23,126 nt of DNA from a candidate division WOR-3 bacterium (lineage in GTDB: Bacteria > Hydrothermota > Tepidihabitantia > Tepidihabitantales > Tepidihabitantaceae). The notes beneath the pieces were generated by a model, which was given only the letters and a program-made list of their open reading frames with translations, searched no databases and had not been told where the DNA came from. The DNA lies in contig JANLFQ010000004.1 of the NCBI GenBank assembly GCA_024653355.1, positions 1-23,126 on the forward strand, given 5' to 3'. The translations under genes were made by a program, and so were the position numbers. Below are positions 1 through 8,374 of the stretch, piece by piece (within the stretch, counting starts at the first letter, position 1; each line of letters opens with the position of its first letter).

Positions 1-8
1 GCTTGCAT
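1..8 (-). CDS. 5' end of an unidentified gene leaving the window
   Basis: Only the first codons of a minus-strand gene are present: an ATG at 8-6 followed by CAA. The call rests on a strong Shine-Dalgarno sequence, AAGGAGG, read on the minus strand at 20-14. It sits five bases before the ATG, the same layout as other confident starts in this window. The product cannot be named from two codons. It would lie downstream of the sorting-domain relic on the same strand. Confidence 0.55.
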
Positions 9-457
9 TTGAACCTCCTTAAACAAAAAACTTTAGCCCTGCTAACCGAGTTGCCTTGCTATGCGCTGGTTAGCACAAAAAGATAACCTGGATAAAGTTT
101 TCTGTCAAGGTTGTTGTGTGCTGGTCTTTGTGCAAGCAACGCCCGATGTTTGCGCTCGACGTGTGAGCCTAACTTTTGCTTATAGACCGCTTTGGCTACC
201 CCAGTAGCCGCGCAATGACACCGTTTTCTCCGCCCCCGCGAACCAAGTAAGGAGTTCACCAGTGTTGACACCAGCCTGCCGGAAAGGTCAAACAACTCAA
301 TCCGCACCGGCTCTTCTCTGACAACGAGTAGGATATTCGCAAAGGCATACGGGATGGGTTGGTGCGGTAACCGATGCTTACGGCTGCGCCGCACTTAATT
401 ATAAACCTTCTAATTCGCGCATCCTTGACTCAACCTTTTGGACAAAGAAGATTTAGC
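9..457. other. Non-coding left flank
   Basis: I see no intact gene between the start at position 8 and the glycosyltransferase. The stretch holds the ribosome binding site of the left gene at 14-20 and a relic of a C-terminal sorting domain on the minus strand at about 254-352. The rest looks like decayed coding DNA with no RNA gene or repeat that I can recognise. Confidence 0.5.
254..352 (-). pseudogene. Relic of a FlgD-like/T9SS-type C-terminal sorting domain
   Basis: Read on the minus strand, this stretch gives a peptide with the core PVRIELFDLSGRLVSTLVN. It matches the usual pattern of a C-terminal secretion domain: a strand, then (I/L)(Y/F)D(L/A)SGR.V, then a second strand. The expected following part (Gly...W.G....G....GIYF) is not intact; the sequence turns basic and incoherent after about position 250. 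No start or ribosome binding site supports a free-standing gene. It is best read as the decayed 3' end of a secreted-protein gene once located here. Intact domains of this type end the phosphoesterase and the BNR protein in this window. Chance similarity is possible because the motif is short. Confidence 0.4.
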
Positions 458-2311
458 GTGCGGTACCTTATAATCCCAATCCTTGCCCTCGGTTTTCTTT
501 TGCGCCTGTTAACCGCTCAGGGCACATTTCTCAACCCGGACGAAGCGATTGTGTTTCTCGTTGCCAATCAACCGCATCTGAAGGCGGTGATTCAAGCCGG
601 CTTAACCCAGCCCCATCCGCCGTTAACCTTTATCCTCCTCTACTTCTGGCGTCTGCTTGGAACTTCAGAACTTTGGCTCAGGCTGTTTTCGGTCCTGACC
701 GGCACCGCCGCAATCTATTTCCTTTACAAATACCTCCGGTTAAAACTGGACCAGGGTACTGCCCTTGCCGGTGCGGTTCTGTTCTCCTTTCTACCTGCGG
801 TCGTCGGTTTATCGGCTGAAGTTCGGCAGTATTCCCTGCTTCTGCTCTTAATGACTATCGCCCTTTACCTTATGGAACTCGGGTTTACCCAATCCCATCC
901 TGTTGCCCTTTTCCTGTCCGGCATCTTTTCCGGACTTGCCGGCGCCACCCAGTACTCCGGTGTGGTGCTTTCGGTTGCGCTGGGCATCCTGTTTCTGTTC
1001 CGGGCGATAAGCAAGAAGGTAAAAAAGCCGCTCTGGATTTGGGGTAGTGTGGGGCAACTTTTCGCCCTCTTCATCTACGCCTTTTTCTACTTTACCCACA
1101 TCGCCCATCTGCAAGGCAGCCCGATGCAACAGTTTGCCCTGACCGGCTGGCTGCGCACCTCCTACTTTCATCCGGAACTGGAATCACCCTTGCGCTTTCT
1201 TTTCCGCACCACCTTTGAGTTATTCTCCTATTTCTTTGGCTCCCGGCTCTTCGGCATCCTGGGCATCATCCTGTTTATCACCGGTATCACCCTCACCATC
1301 ATCAGACGCCGCTGGAACCTGACCCTTTTGCTCATCGTACCTTTCGTTGTTAACATCCTCTCCGCCTTTTTGCGCTATCTACCCTATGGTGGCACCCGCC
1401 ATTCAATCGTCCTTGCCCTGTTTGTCGTCATTGGCATCACCACCGCATTAAGTTTTATACGGGTAAACGCCCGGCTCAAACCCGCCATCGCCGGTATCCT
1501 GATGCTCGGGGCTAACATCCTTCTCACCCCACCGGCACAGCACATCTCCCGGCACAACGCCCGTCAACAATTGATGCACCGGGCGATTGAAATCCTGAAA
1601 AGTAACGCACCGGAAGGCGATACCATCTTTGCCGACTATCAGAGCAGCGTTTTGTTGAGTTACTACCTTGCCGACCACACCAAGCCGGTGCCGTTCTTTG
1701 GAAAAACGGTTGGTCCTTTCTGGGAGTTCAACTACGGTGGTTATCTTGTTGTGTCCAGCACCGATTGGAGCCTGAACCGGCTCCAGTTCCTCACCGCGCT
1801 TGACTCCCTTTTCCAATACTACAGTTTCCGTGATAACCGAACCATCTGGGTATTTGACGGCGGCTGGGGCAGACCGCTTGTCTCCAATGAACCCGAACTT
1901 GGCAGTAACCTTGCGGTTTTTCCTGTCACCGCACCCGCCATCGCGATTGAGAGTTTACTTTTGACCGCCAGTGAAAAACTACGGTCTATGATAAAAAGCC
2001 CGGTGCGCGCGGTCTTTCTGCCCACCCGTTACCACAAGAGCACAACGGTCAATGCCGCAAGCCCGCTTGCTCAGCAGGTGCTCAGTTATACGCAACTCTA
2101 CCTCCGGGCAAAACAGGGGCAAAATGAGTTTGACTCCTGCCTGCCCGCGCTTGCCTTCTGGGTTTTTCAGGCACCGGAGTGGCACCCTGAGTTTATGGCG
2201 TATATGGCGGACGGTGAAAGTTACATCTCTGCGGGCTACCGCTTCACCCTGCTGTTGATGGATGTCAGCCATCAGATTGCTGTCTATCGGATAGAGAAAA
2301 TTGAACGATAA
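458..2311 (+). CDS. PMT/GT39-type membrane glycosyltransferase
   Basis: A multi-spanning membrane protein of about 617 residues, probably transferring a sugar from a polyprenyl-phosphate donor at the membrane. A hydrophobic N-terminal helix is followed by NPDEA (D28, E29), the acidic first-loop signature of the ArnT/PMT/GT39 fold, and then HPPL (53-56), a second conserved loop motif of bacterial PMT_2 proteins. Roughly ten hydrophobic helices follow up to about residue 350, and then a soluble C-terminal domain. The frame opens at ATG 374, but that ATG has no ribosome binding site. I prefer GTG 458, which puts the first helix at the N-terminus. It has only a weak AGAAG upstream and a poor TTGACT-17-AAGATT promoter (425-453). 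The acceptor (lipid, protein or surface glycan) cannot be read from the sequence, and no sugar-biosynthesis genes lie beside it. Confidence 0.75.
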   Translation: MRYLIIPILALGFLLRLLTAQGTFLNPDEAIVFLVANQPHLKAVIQAGLTQPHPPLTFILLYFWRLLGTSELWLRLFSVLTGTAAIYFLYKYLRLKLDQGTALAGAVLFSFLPAVVGLSAEVRQYSLLLLLMTIALYLMELGFTQSHPVALFLSGIFSGLAGATQYSGVVLSVALGILFLFRAISKKVKKPLWIWGSVGQLFALFIYAFFYFTHIAHLQGSPMQQFALTGWLRTSYFHPELESPLRFLFRTTFELFSYFFGSRLFGILGIILFITGITLTIIRRRWNLTLLLIVPFVVNILSAFLRYLPYGGTRHSIVLALFVVIGITTALSFIRVNARLKPAIAGILMLGANILLTPPAQHISRHNARQQLMHRAIEILKSNAPEGDTIFADYQSSVLLSYYLADHTKPVPFFGKTVGPFWEFNYGGYLVVSSTDWSLNRLQFLTALDSLFQYYSFRDNRTIWVFDGGWGRPLVSNEPELGSNLAVFPVTAPAIAIESLLLTASEKLRSMIKSPVRAVFLPTRYHKSTTVNAASPLAQQVLSYTQLYLRAKQGQNEFDSCLPALAFWVFQAPEWHPEFMAYMADGESYISAGYRFTLLLMDVSHQIAVYRIEKIER

Positions 2312-2361
2312 AATCATATCACCATTGTTGTTCTAACCGTCCTTTCTTCTTGCCCGCTTCA

Positions 2362-2390
2362 TTGGACATCAACTTCAAAAGATATAAAAT
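2362..2390 (+). promoter_or_regulatory. Candidate sigma70-type promoter of the outer membrane protein gene
   Basis: TTGGAC (2362-2367) and TAAAAT (2385-2390) are 17 bases apart in the 97-base gap before the gene at 2409. An overlapping TATAAA (2383-2388) would give 15 bp spacing. The leader would be very short, with the ribosome binding site close to the 5' end. Confidence 0.35.
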
Positions 2391-2408
2391 CCGATAAAGG
2401 AGGTCGGT

Positions 2409-3245
2409 ATGAAACAACTAATTGTCATCCTGTTTCTGGCAACACTTGTCCTGCCCGCATCTGCCCAGATTAACAATCCGTTACACAACTACGAACTGCG
2501 GGCAATTTACGAAACCGGCGCATTCCGGTTCCAGAAACACTCAATCCGATTCGGACCCGAAGGCACAACCTTTGACTATGTCCAGAACGGTGGTCAGAAA
2601 AACCTCTTCCCATTCCAGCGTGGTTCATTTGAACTGCACCTGAAACCGCGCCACACCTTCCTATTCCTCTATCAACCGCTTGATGTCCGCACCCTTACCA
2701 CCCTGACCGAACAACTGATTCTTGACTCTGACACATTTCCCGCCGGCACACCGATGAGCTTACGCTACGGATTTGACTTCTACCGGGTCAGCTGGCTCTA
2801 CGACCTTTGCGCCGCTGCCGACCAGGAACTGGGAGTTGGTCTTTCACTTCAGTTGCGCAACGCCGCCATCTCCTTCACCGCGCTTGATGGCACCAAACAG
2901 CGGGTTTACAACAACCTTGGTCCGGTACCGGCGCTAAAAGCACGCATCCGGATGCCCTTAAACTCAAACCTCTGGTGGGCAGCAGAAATTGACGGCATCT
3001 ATGCCCAGGGCACTTTCGTCACCGGCTCAACCAATGTGGAAAGCAGTTTCAAAGGCGCAATCCTTGACGGCTCCTTACGCCTGGGCACGCACATCAACCG
3101 CTTCCTTGACGGCTTTGTCAACCTGCGCTATCTCGGTGGCGGCGCCGAAGGCACCCAGAAGAAACCCGAAAACCCCAACAGCACCGGCTACACATCTAAC
3201 TGGCTCGGCGCGCTGTCATTCTCGCTGGGCATAATGTTACACTAA
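2409..3245 (+). CDS. Secreted beta-barrel-like outer membrane protein, uncharacterised
   Basis: 278 residues. A clear signal peptide (MKQLIVILFLATLVLPASA, cleavage after SAQ or ASA) is followed by alternating polar/hydrophobic segments ending in aromatic residues, for example HTFLFLYQPLDV and SLRYGFDFYRVSWLYDL. The last strand, LGALSFSLGIMLH, is the kind that closes a small outer membrane barrel. The start at ATG 2409 is supported by AAAGGAGGT at 2396-2404. There are no catalytic motifs. I do not recognise the specific family; a porin-like or assembly role is inference from secondary structure only. It is transcribed in the same direction as the glycosyltransferase but has its own candidate promoter. 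Confidence 0.65.
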   Translation: MKQLIVILFLATLVLPASAQINNPLHNYELRAIYETGAFRFQKHSIRFGPEGTTFDYVQNGGQKNLFPFQRGSFELHLKPRHTFLFLYQPLDVRTLTTLTEQLILDSDTFPAGTPMSLRYGFDFYRVSWLYDLCAAADQELGVGLSLQLRNAAISFTALDGTKQRVYNNLGPVPALKARIRMPLNSNLWWAAEIDGIYAQGTFVTGSTNVESSFKGAILDGSLRLGTHINRFLDGFVNLRYLGGGAEGTQKKPENPNSTGYTSNWLGALSFSLGIMLH

Positions 3246-3376
3246 AGAGACATCAAACGAACGGCAACCTGCCCTTCCGGTTGGGGTTGCTGTTCTGCTC
3301 GTGAACCGGACGCAGAATCCGACAATAACCGGCACATCAATAAAGGAAAAGGGTATTTGATAACCCGAGTGTAAGT

Positions 3377-3405
3377 TTGACAGCGCATTCGGGAGTTGTT
3401 AATTT
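3377..3405 (+). promoter_or_regulatory. Promoter of the YadA-head-like gene
   Basis: A perfect TTGACA -35 (3377-3382) and TAATTT (3400-3405) are separated by exactly 17 bases, upstream of the gene that starts at 3469. No other gene in this gap could use it. A loose inverted repeat, GCAACC/GGTTGC (3264-3269, 3285-3290), upstream may end the preceding transcript, but it lacks a T-tract. Confidence 0.55.
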
Positions 3406-3468
3406 TACTTATACCGGTAAAATCGGAGAAAAACAAAGGGTAGCCAGATGCAAAAAAGGGAGGTAAAA

Positions 3469-5343
3469 GTGCGACCGTATCCTTTGTTTATCACACTGTC
3501 AATCTGTTTGCTTATAACCGGCCTCATCGGCAAGGATGCGGTGATTGACAACCGAGCAATCGCCCTGACACCGGTTCTGACCGACCAGATTATTATCCCC
3601 CGGCTCATTTCGTATCAGGGCAAACTGACCGATACCCTTGGAAGACCGGTACCGAACGGCAACTACTCATTGACCTTCCGGCTCTACACCCAGGAAACCG
3701 GTGGCAACCCTTTCTGGAGCGAAACCCAGACGGTGCTGGTCCAGAACGGGCTATTTTCGGTCCTGCTGGGTGCGGCAATACCAATCCCGTCAATTCCGGA
3801 TAACGGTAATCTATACCTCAGTATGCAGGTGGACGCGGGTAGTGAACTGACTCCCCGTTTAAGGATTGGTAGTGTTCCCTACGCCTATCTGGCAGGAAGA
3901 ACCGCTAACGCCGATGCCTTGCAGGGCAAGGACACAACCGCGCTTGACTCCCGCTATGTGAACGAGGCACAAACAAACTCCATTACCAGCGCAATGATTC
4001 AGGATGGTGCAATTACCAATGCCGACCTCTCCAGTAATGCGGTTACGAGCGACAAGATTCTTGACGGCACAATCAGGGCTGCGGACCTTAATCAGATGGG
4101 TGCGGCAACAGGTCAAGTTTTAAAGTGGACCGGCGCTGCCTGGGCACCAGGAAATGACAATGTTGGTCAGGGTGATAGCGCCTGGGTGCGCGGCACACCG
4201 GACTCGGTTCTTTACACAATAAGGCAACTGGGCATTGCGCGTGGTGGTGCCAATAATATGCTTTATGGTTCCGGTCGCCACACCCATACGAACCTCGGTG
4301 TTGCCTGCACAACTGGAACAAGCGGCCAGAATTATTACTATTGCACGGTTGCTGGCGGATTAGGCAACACCGCTTCTGTTGACTATGCCACGGTTGCCGG
4401 CGGATTAGGCAACACCGCATCGAACTACTATGCAACGGTTGCCGGCGGCTGGTACAATACCGCCTCGGGCATAAATGCCACGGTTGCCGGCGGACACTAC
4501 AACACCGCCTCAAGGTACGCTGCTACAGTTGGGGGTGGAGATGGCGACACCGCCTCGGGCTACTGGGCAACAGTAGGAGGTGGCTCTGCAAATAAAGCGT
4601 CGGGCGACTATGCCACGATTGCCGGTGGCAAGGACAACAATGCCCTGGGCTACGCTGCCACGGTTGCTGGCGGGTATGCGGACACCGCAACGGGAGATTA
4701 CAGTTTTGCAGTTGGCTATAACTCGGTTGTGCGATCAGCTTTTTCACACTCTGCGGCATTCAACGGTCAGACCGCAACCGCATCAAACCAGACCAGAGTT
4801 GGCGTTCTTTCCAAAGCGTCCGGGTCATTTACCATTGACCATCCGCTTGACCCGTATAACAAAATCCTCAACCACTACTTCATTGAAGGTCCGGAGATGA
4901 GAAACATCTATGAAGGCTCGGTTATCCTTGATGCTACGGGCAGAGCCGAAGTGAAACTGCCGGACTACTTCTCAGCCTTGAACCGCAACCCGCACATTCA
5001 GTTGACCGGTGTGGGTACATACGAGGTGTATGTTGCTGAGGATGTCAAAGACAACCGGTTTGTGATTGGTGGTAAGCCCAATACCAAGGTTTACTGGCAG
5101 GTAACCGGTGAACGCCAGGATGTGTCAGCAGAGGCGACCAGACGGATGATGCCGGTTGAACAGCCCAAGACCGGTGCCCTTGCCGGCAGGATGCTGGACG
5201 ATGAGTTCTTATCCGGCTGTATGGCGCAACTGGAGCGTGAAGGTAAGGCATCAGGAATTGAGTTCCGCACCACTAAAGGCAGAGAGCGCTATGAGCGGAT
5301 GATGCGGGCGTTGCAGGAGAAGCCGGCAGAGATGAAGAAGTAA
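3469..5343 (+). CDS. Secreted YadA-head-like repeat protein with conserved C-terminal region
   Basis: About 624 residues. I choose GTG 3469 because GGGAGGT sits four bases before it and it gives a compact signal peptide (RPYPLFITLSICLLITGLIG). The frame also opens at ATG 3448, which has only a weak site. Order: signal; a ~110-residue beta domain beginning ISYQGKLTD, typical of secreted/tail-fibre-like proteins; a linker with GQVLKWTGAAW, as in collagen/tail-like proteins. Next come eight 15-residue repeats of the type YATVAGGxxNTASGx (4339-4698), the left-handed beta-roll seen in YadA/Hia heads. The C-terminal region starts near NHYFIEGPEMRNIYEGSV and ends in a charged helix. There is no YadA membrane anchor, so it is probably released or held by another route. 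Adhesion is inferred from the repeat type only. Confidence 0.7.
   Translation: MRPYPLFITLSICLLITGLIGKDAVIDNRAIALTPVLTDQIIIPRLISYQGKLTDTLGRPVPNGNYSLTFRLYTQETGGNPFWSETQTVLVQNGLFSVLLGAAIPIPSIPDNGNLYLSMQVDAGSELTPRLRIGSVPYAYLAGRTANADALQGKDTTALDSRYVNEAQTNSITSAMIQDGAITNADLSSNAVTSDKILDGTIRAADLNQMGAATGQVLKWTGAAWAPGNDNVGQGDSAWVRGTPDSVLYTIRQLGIARGGANNMLYGSGRHTHTNLGVACTTGTSGQNYYYCTVAGGLGNTASVDYATVAGGLGNTASNYYATVAGGWYNTASGINATVAGGHYNTASRYAATVGGGDGDTASGYWATVGGGSANKASGDYATIAGGKDNNALGYAATVAGGYADTATGDYSFAVGYNSVVRSAFSHSAAFNGQTATASNQTRVGVLSKASGSFTIDHPLDPYNKILNHYFIEGPEMRNIYEGSVILDATGRAEVKLPDYFSALNRNPHIQLTGVGTYEVYVAEDVKDNRFVIGGKPNTKVYWQVTGERQDVSAEATRRMMPVEQPKTGALAGRMLDDEFLSGCMAQLEREGKASGIEFRTTKGRERYERMMRALQEKPAEMKK
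4339..4698 (+). repeat. Eight 45-bp coding repeats (YadA-head type)
   Basis: Tandem 45-nt units start at 4339, 4384, 4429, 4474, 4519, 4564, 4609 and 4654, all in frame. Each encodes a 15-residue turn with the core ATVAGG..NTAS. Units 1-4 are closer to each other than to 5-8, suggesting stepwise expansion by slippage or unequal exchange. The following unit (4699 on, YSFAVGYNS...) is a degenerate capping turn. Confidence 0.85.
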
Positions 5344-6095
5344 AATAGAGCGCACATCAGCGCCCTGATATTACGCTAATTTCTGCTCGGACCTATTAAT
5401 GTGACTGGAGCATAAACGGGCTTGGGAGCAGGGAATTGAACATCGCCGGCAGACACCTGATATCAGAACCGGGGAATTTTCCGGGCAGAAAACCGGGCAC
5501 AGAATACGCAAAATAAGGGCAGCGGATTAGCAGATATTTGCCCTTGATGCGCTTGCTGGCAACCAGAGCTGCCCGCGGAATTGCGTTGTTATCTTCTGAA
5601 CCGGCGTCAATTAGCGATGCGGGCATTCTGACCCGAACCAATCATATTTTTGTCCGGGCGATTCCCGCTTACAGAACATAATGTGATATACCGACCGCAG
5701 AGTAAACCAATAAAGTTCTTCTGAAATGTAACCCAATTACAAAACCGGATGTTACACAGGAGACACCCGCAGGAACAGAATAAGAAACCGCGCATAAATT
5801 ACGCCCGAGAGCAAACCGCAGAACCCAACAACAGATTGCCGCGTTAATAACCGGCAAAATAGGGCTCTAAATAGAAGGGTAACCAACATCAGGGGCAACA
5901 ACCAGGATAACACCAGTTAGCACCATTAGCATTGCGGGTAAAAACGCCATAAAAAGGGCGGTAGAGACTATCCCAGGGATTGCCTCCGGACTGTCCACCG
6001 GACGGCAAAATTTTACAACTATTTGAAAACAATATATTTATACTATTGATTTTACCGGTTATCGCATAACATCTTAATATTTTGTATGTTAAACA
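5344..6095. other. Long intergenic stretch without an intact gene
   Basis: About 750 bases with stops in all frames and no ribosome binding site next to a long frame. The few short frames (60-80 codons, minus strand) show no family motif. The only ordered element I find is a terminator-like hairpin at 5980-6008. Beyond about 6010 the DNA becomes AT-rich and leads into the promoter of the phosphoesterase gene. The stretch may be decayed coding sequence or a long untranslated/non-coding transcript of the upstream gene. Confidence 0.5.
5980..6008 (+). terminator. Hairpin terminator in the long intergenic region
   Basis: TTGCC-TCCGG pairs with CCGGA-(C)-GGCAA around an eight-base loop, with a single bulged C, and is followed by AAATTTTA. 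The T-run is short, so efficiency is uncertain. The polarity fits plus-strand transcription from the left, more than 600 bases after the YadA-like gene ends. Confidence 0.5.
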
Positions 6096-6124
6096 TTGCC
6101 CTGCCCAAATAATTTCGCTATCAT
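6096..6124 (+). promoter_or_regulatory. Candidate leaderless promoter of the phosphoesterase gene
   Basis: TTGCCC (6096-6101) and TATCAT (6119-6124) are 17 bases apart, and the ATG at 6133 lies eight bases after the -10. Transcription would begin at or next to the start codon. This fits the absence of any Shine-Dalgarno sequence before that ATG. Confidence 0.35.
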
Positions 6125-6132
6125 CTTTACCG

Positions 6133-7494
6133 ATGAAATCAGGTAAAATTTATCTCATTTTGCTCTTTATCGCCGGCACATCGTTCGGCTTGTTTGTCCA
6201 TCCGCCCTATCTGCAAAACCTGACCGACTCCACGATAACCGTTGCCTGGCAAACTGCGGACACAAACATCGGCAGGGTGCGCTATGGCTTGAGCACCAAC
6301 TACGCGCGGGAAATCTCAGAAACCACGCCGTCAACCGCGCACCACCTTGTTTTAGACCAACTCCTTCCCGACACCGTCTATCACTATCAGGTTATTTCCG
6401 GGCAAGACACCACCGAGGACGCCACCTTCTTTACCCGGCGCCATGCTTCTGCGCCATTTCGCTTTCTTGTTTACGGTGACAACCGCACCGACAGCGCCGC
6501 ACACCAGGCGGTTGTTGACCGGATGTTCTTAACCAGCCCCAAACCCCAACTTCTGCTCAATGTTGGTGACCTGACCGATAACGGCACAGACGAAGAGTAC
6601 CGGACATTTTTCCGGATTGGAGGAAAAATCTTTAACCAGGCGCCACTTTATCCGGTGCTGGGCAATCACGACATCCGAACCCTGCCAAACTGGTTTGATT
6701 TTTTCTATCTACCCGGCAACGAACGCTGGTATCACTTCCTCTACGGCAACGCCGCCTTTTACTTTCTGGACAACTACTCCGATTTTTCACCCGGCAGCGA
6801 GCAGTACCGGTGGCTCCTTGACCAACTCCTTGCCGACAGCGCCAACCCCGATGTCCGGCACATATTCGTTACCTTCCACGAACCACCCTTCACAACCAGC
6901 GCCCGCCACTCCAGCAACGAGCAGGTCCAGCAGCACCTCTGCCCGCTTTTTGAACGGTTTCAAGTCCGGGCGGTTTTCAATGGCCACATCCACGCCTATG
7001 AACACAGTTTGGTCAACAACATCCACTACATCACCACCGGTGGTGGTGGTGCGCCGCTCCATACCGAATGGGACTCAATCCAGCCCTATACCGTTTACCG
7101 GGAAGCGAACTACCAGTTTGTCATTGTTGATGTCGCGGGCGACCTTGTCACCTGCCAGGCGGTGCGGGCAGACGGTAGCACAATGGAAACATTCACCTTA
7201 ATCCCGGGCGTCGGTGAAACCGAAAAAACCGATTGCCGGGCAACAAACCTGACCGCCTTCATCTGTTCGCTCAACCGGATTTGCCTCCAATTTCGCCTGG
7301 AAAAAGCGGCACCGATAAAACTGGTACTTTTTGACAATCAGGGCAGAGCGCGGTTAATGGTCAAACAGGGCTGGCTCGCGTCTGGTGAACACCGCTTTCT
7401 TCTCAACATTGGAAACCTGCCCGCCGGCAACTACTTTGCCCGACTCACAACACCGAAAAATACCGCCACCGCCCGCTTGACACTTTTTAAGTAA
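6133..7494 (+). CDS. Secreted purple-acid-phosphatase-type metallophosphoesterase with sorting domain
   Basis: 453 residues from ATG 6133. The frame opens at 6082, but only 6133 gives a normal signal peptide (MKSGKIYLILLFIAGTSFG). Order: signal; FN3-like N-terminal domain of purple acid phosphatases (about 22-100, with PYLQNLTDSTITVAWQT); calcineurin-like catalytic domain with all metal motifs present, YGDNR (114-118), NVGDLTD (143-149), GNHD (177-180), TFHEPPF (247-253) and GHIHAYEH (284-291); C-terminal sorting-type beta domain (about 375-453, LVLFDNQGR ... LPAGNYFARL). It should hydrolyse phosphomonoesters or diesters outside the cytoplasm with a two-metal centre; the substrate is unknown. 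The sorting domain suggests export and attachment by a T9SS-like route. Its last codons contain the promoter of the next gene. Confidence 0.85.
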   Translation: MKSGKIYLILLFIAGTSFGLFVHPPYLQNLTDSTITVAWQTADTNIGRVRYGLSTNYAREISETTPSTAHHLVLDQLLPDTVYHYQVISGQDTTEDATFFTRRHASAPFRFLVYGDNRTDSAAHQAVVDRMFLTSPKPQLLLNVGDLTDNGTDEEYRTFFRIGGKIFNQAPLYPVLGNHDIRTLPNWFDFFYLPGNERWYHFLYGNAAFYFLDNYSDFSPGSEQYRWLLDQLLADSANPDVRHIFVTFHEPPFTTSARHSSNEQVQQHLCPLFERFQVRAVFNGHIHAYEHSLVNNIHYITTGGGGAPLHTEWDSIQPYTVYREANYQFVIVDVAGDLVTCQAVRADGSTMETFTLIPGVGETEKTDCRATNLTAFICSLNRICLQFRLEKAAPIKLVLFDNQGRARLMVKQGWLASGEHRFLLNIGNLPAGNYFARLTTPKNTATARLTLFK

Positions 7495-8374
7495 GACGGT
7501 ATTATAGGGCAGTGTCCTTAAAACACCCATCCTGTTGAAAGGAGTGTTTATGAACAAACCACTTGCCCTCTTTTGCCTGACCCTGTTGATTGTCAACTGT
7601 GTTACCAACCAGCCACCCACCGCACCAGAAATCTCCGGTCCAACAACCGCCCGTCCTGGTGATACTGTCACCTTCACCTTTGTCGCCACCGACCCCGAAG
7701 GCAGCGAAGTGTCCTACAAAATTGTCTGGGGCGACACATCCAGCATTGACTGGACACCATTTTACGCCAGCGGTCAACCAGTGCGGCGCCAGCACATCTA
7801 TCCGGACACCGGCACCTACACCATCAAGGCAATCGCCCGCGACCAAAAACTCAAAGAGTCACCCTGGAGCGAAAGTTTGATTGTCAACATCCGGTTACTT
7901 CCGCCCGGAGTTCCGGAAAAGCCGGCTGGTCCTGCCTTCTGCACCACCGGCGTAACCTATCAGTACCGATTCCGTGCCTCCCATCCCCAGAACGACAGCC
8001 TCTGGTACCAGATTGACTGGGGTGGCAAGGTTGACGACTGGCGCGGACCAATACCCAGCGACACCTATCTACTGGTCAATCACACCTTTGACACCGCGGG
8101 CATCTATGCGATTGCGGTGCGGGCACGTGACAGCCGAATGCAGATGACCAACTGGTCTGATACCCTGCTCGTTACGGTTGTGGCGATTCCCGGTGGACCA
8201 CCAACAAACTTCACAATTGAAGCGGCAAGCGACACCACCGTGCGCCTGTCCTGGCAACCACCTGTTGAAGGCGTGCCCAACTTCTACCGGTTGCAGTTCA
8301 AAGAGATTGGCGGCACCGGCTGGAGCACAGTCGTTGAAACCAGCGCCTTGAGCGTGGAACACAACCCGCACGGC
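7467..8374 (+). repeat. Direct repeat, copy 1: promoter plus 5' part of lipoprotein gene
   Basis: Copy 1 of a 908-bp direct repeat with an offset of 1593 bp. It begins inside the last nine codons of the phosphoesterase gene and contains the promoter, the ribosome binding site and the first 275 codons of the lipoprotein. By eye the copies are identical from 7467 to 8345, differ at 8346-8347, match again to 8374, and then diverge sharply. Confidence 0.9.
7477..7505 (+). promoter_or_regulatory. Promoter of lipoprotein copy 1, inside the phosphoesterase 3' end
   Basis: TTGACA (7477-7482) and TATTAT (7500-7505) are separated by exactly 17 bases. The -35 and most of the spacer lie within the coding end and stop codon of the phosphoesterase gene. 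A small GTGT/ACAC hairpin could form in the leader just after the start of transcription. Confidence 0.6.

Noticed and set aside
4339-4698. Regular 45-base repeats as a possible CRISPR array
   Set aside because: The units are contiguous without spacers, stay in one reading frame and encode a known beta-roll repeat.
5396-5857. Short minus-strand frames in the long intergenic region
   Set aside because: 60-80 codons, no ribosome binding site, odd Cys/Arg-rich composition and no family motif.
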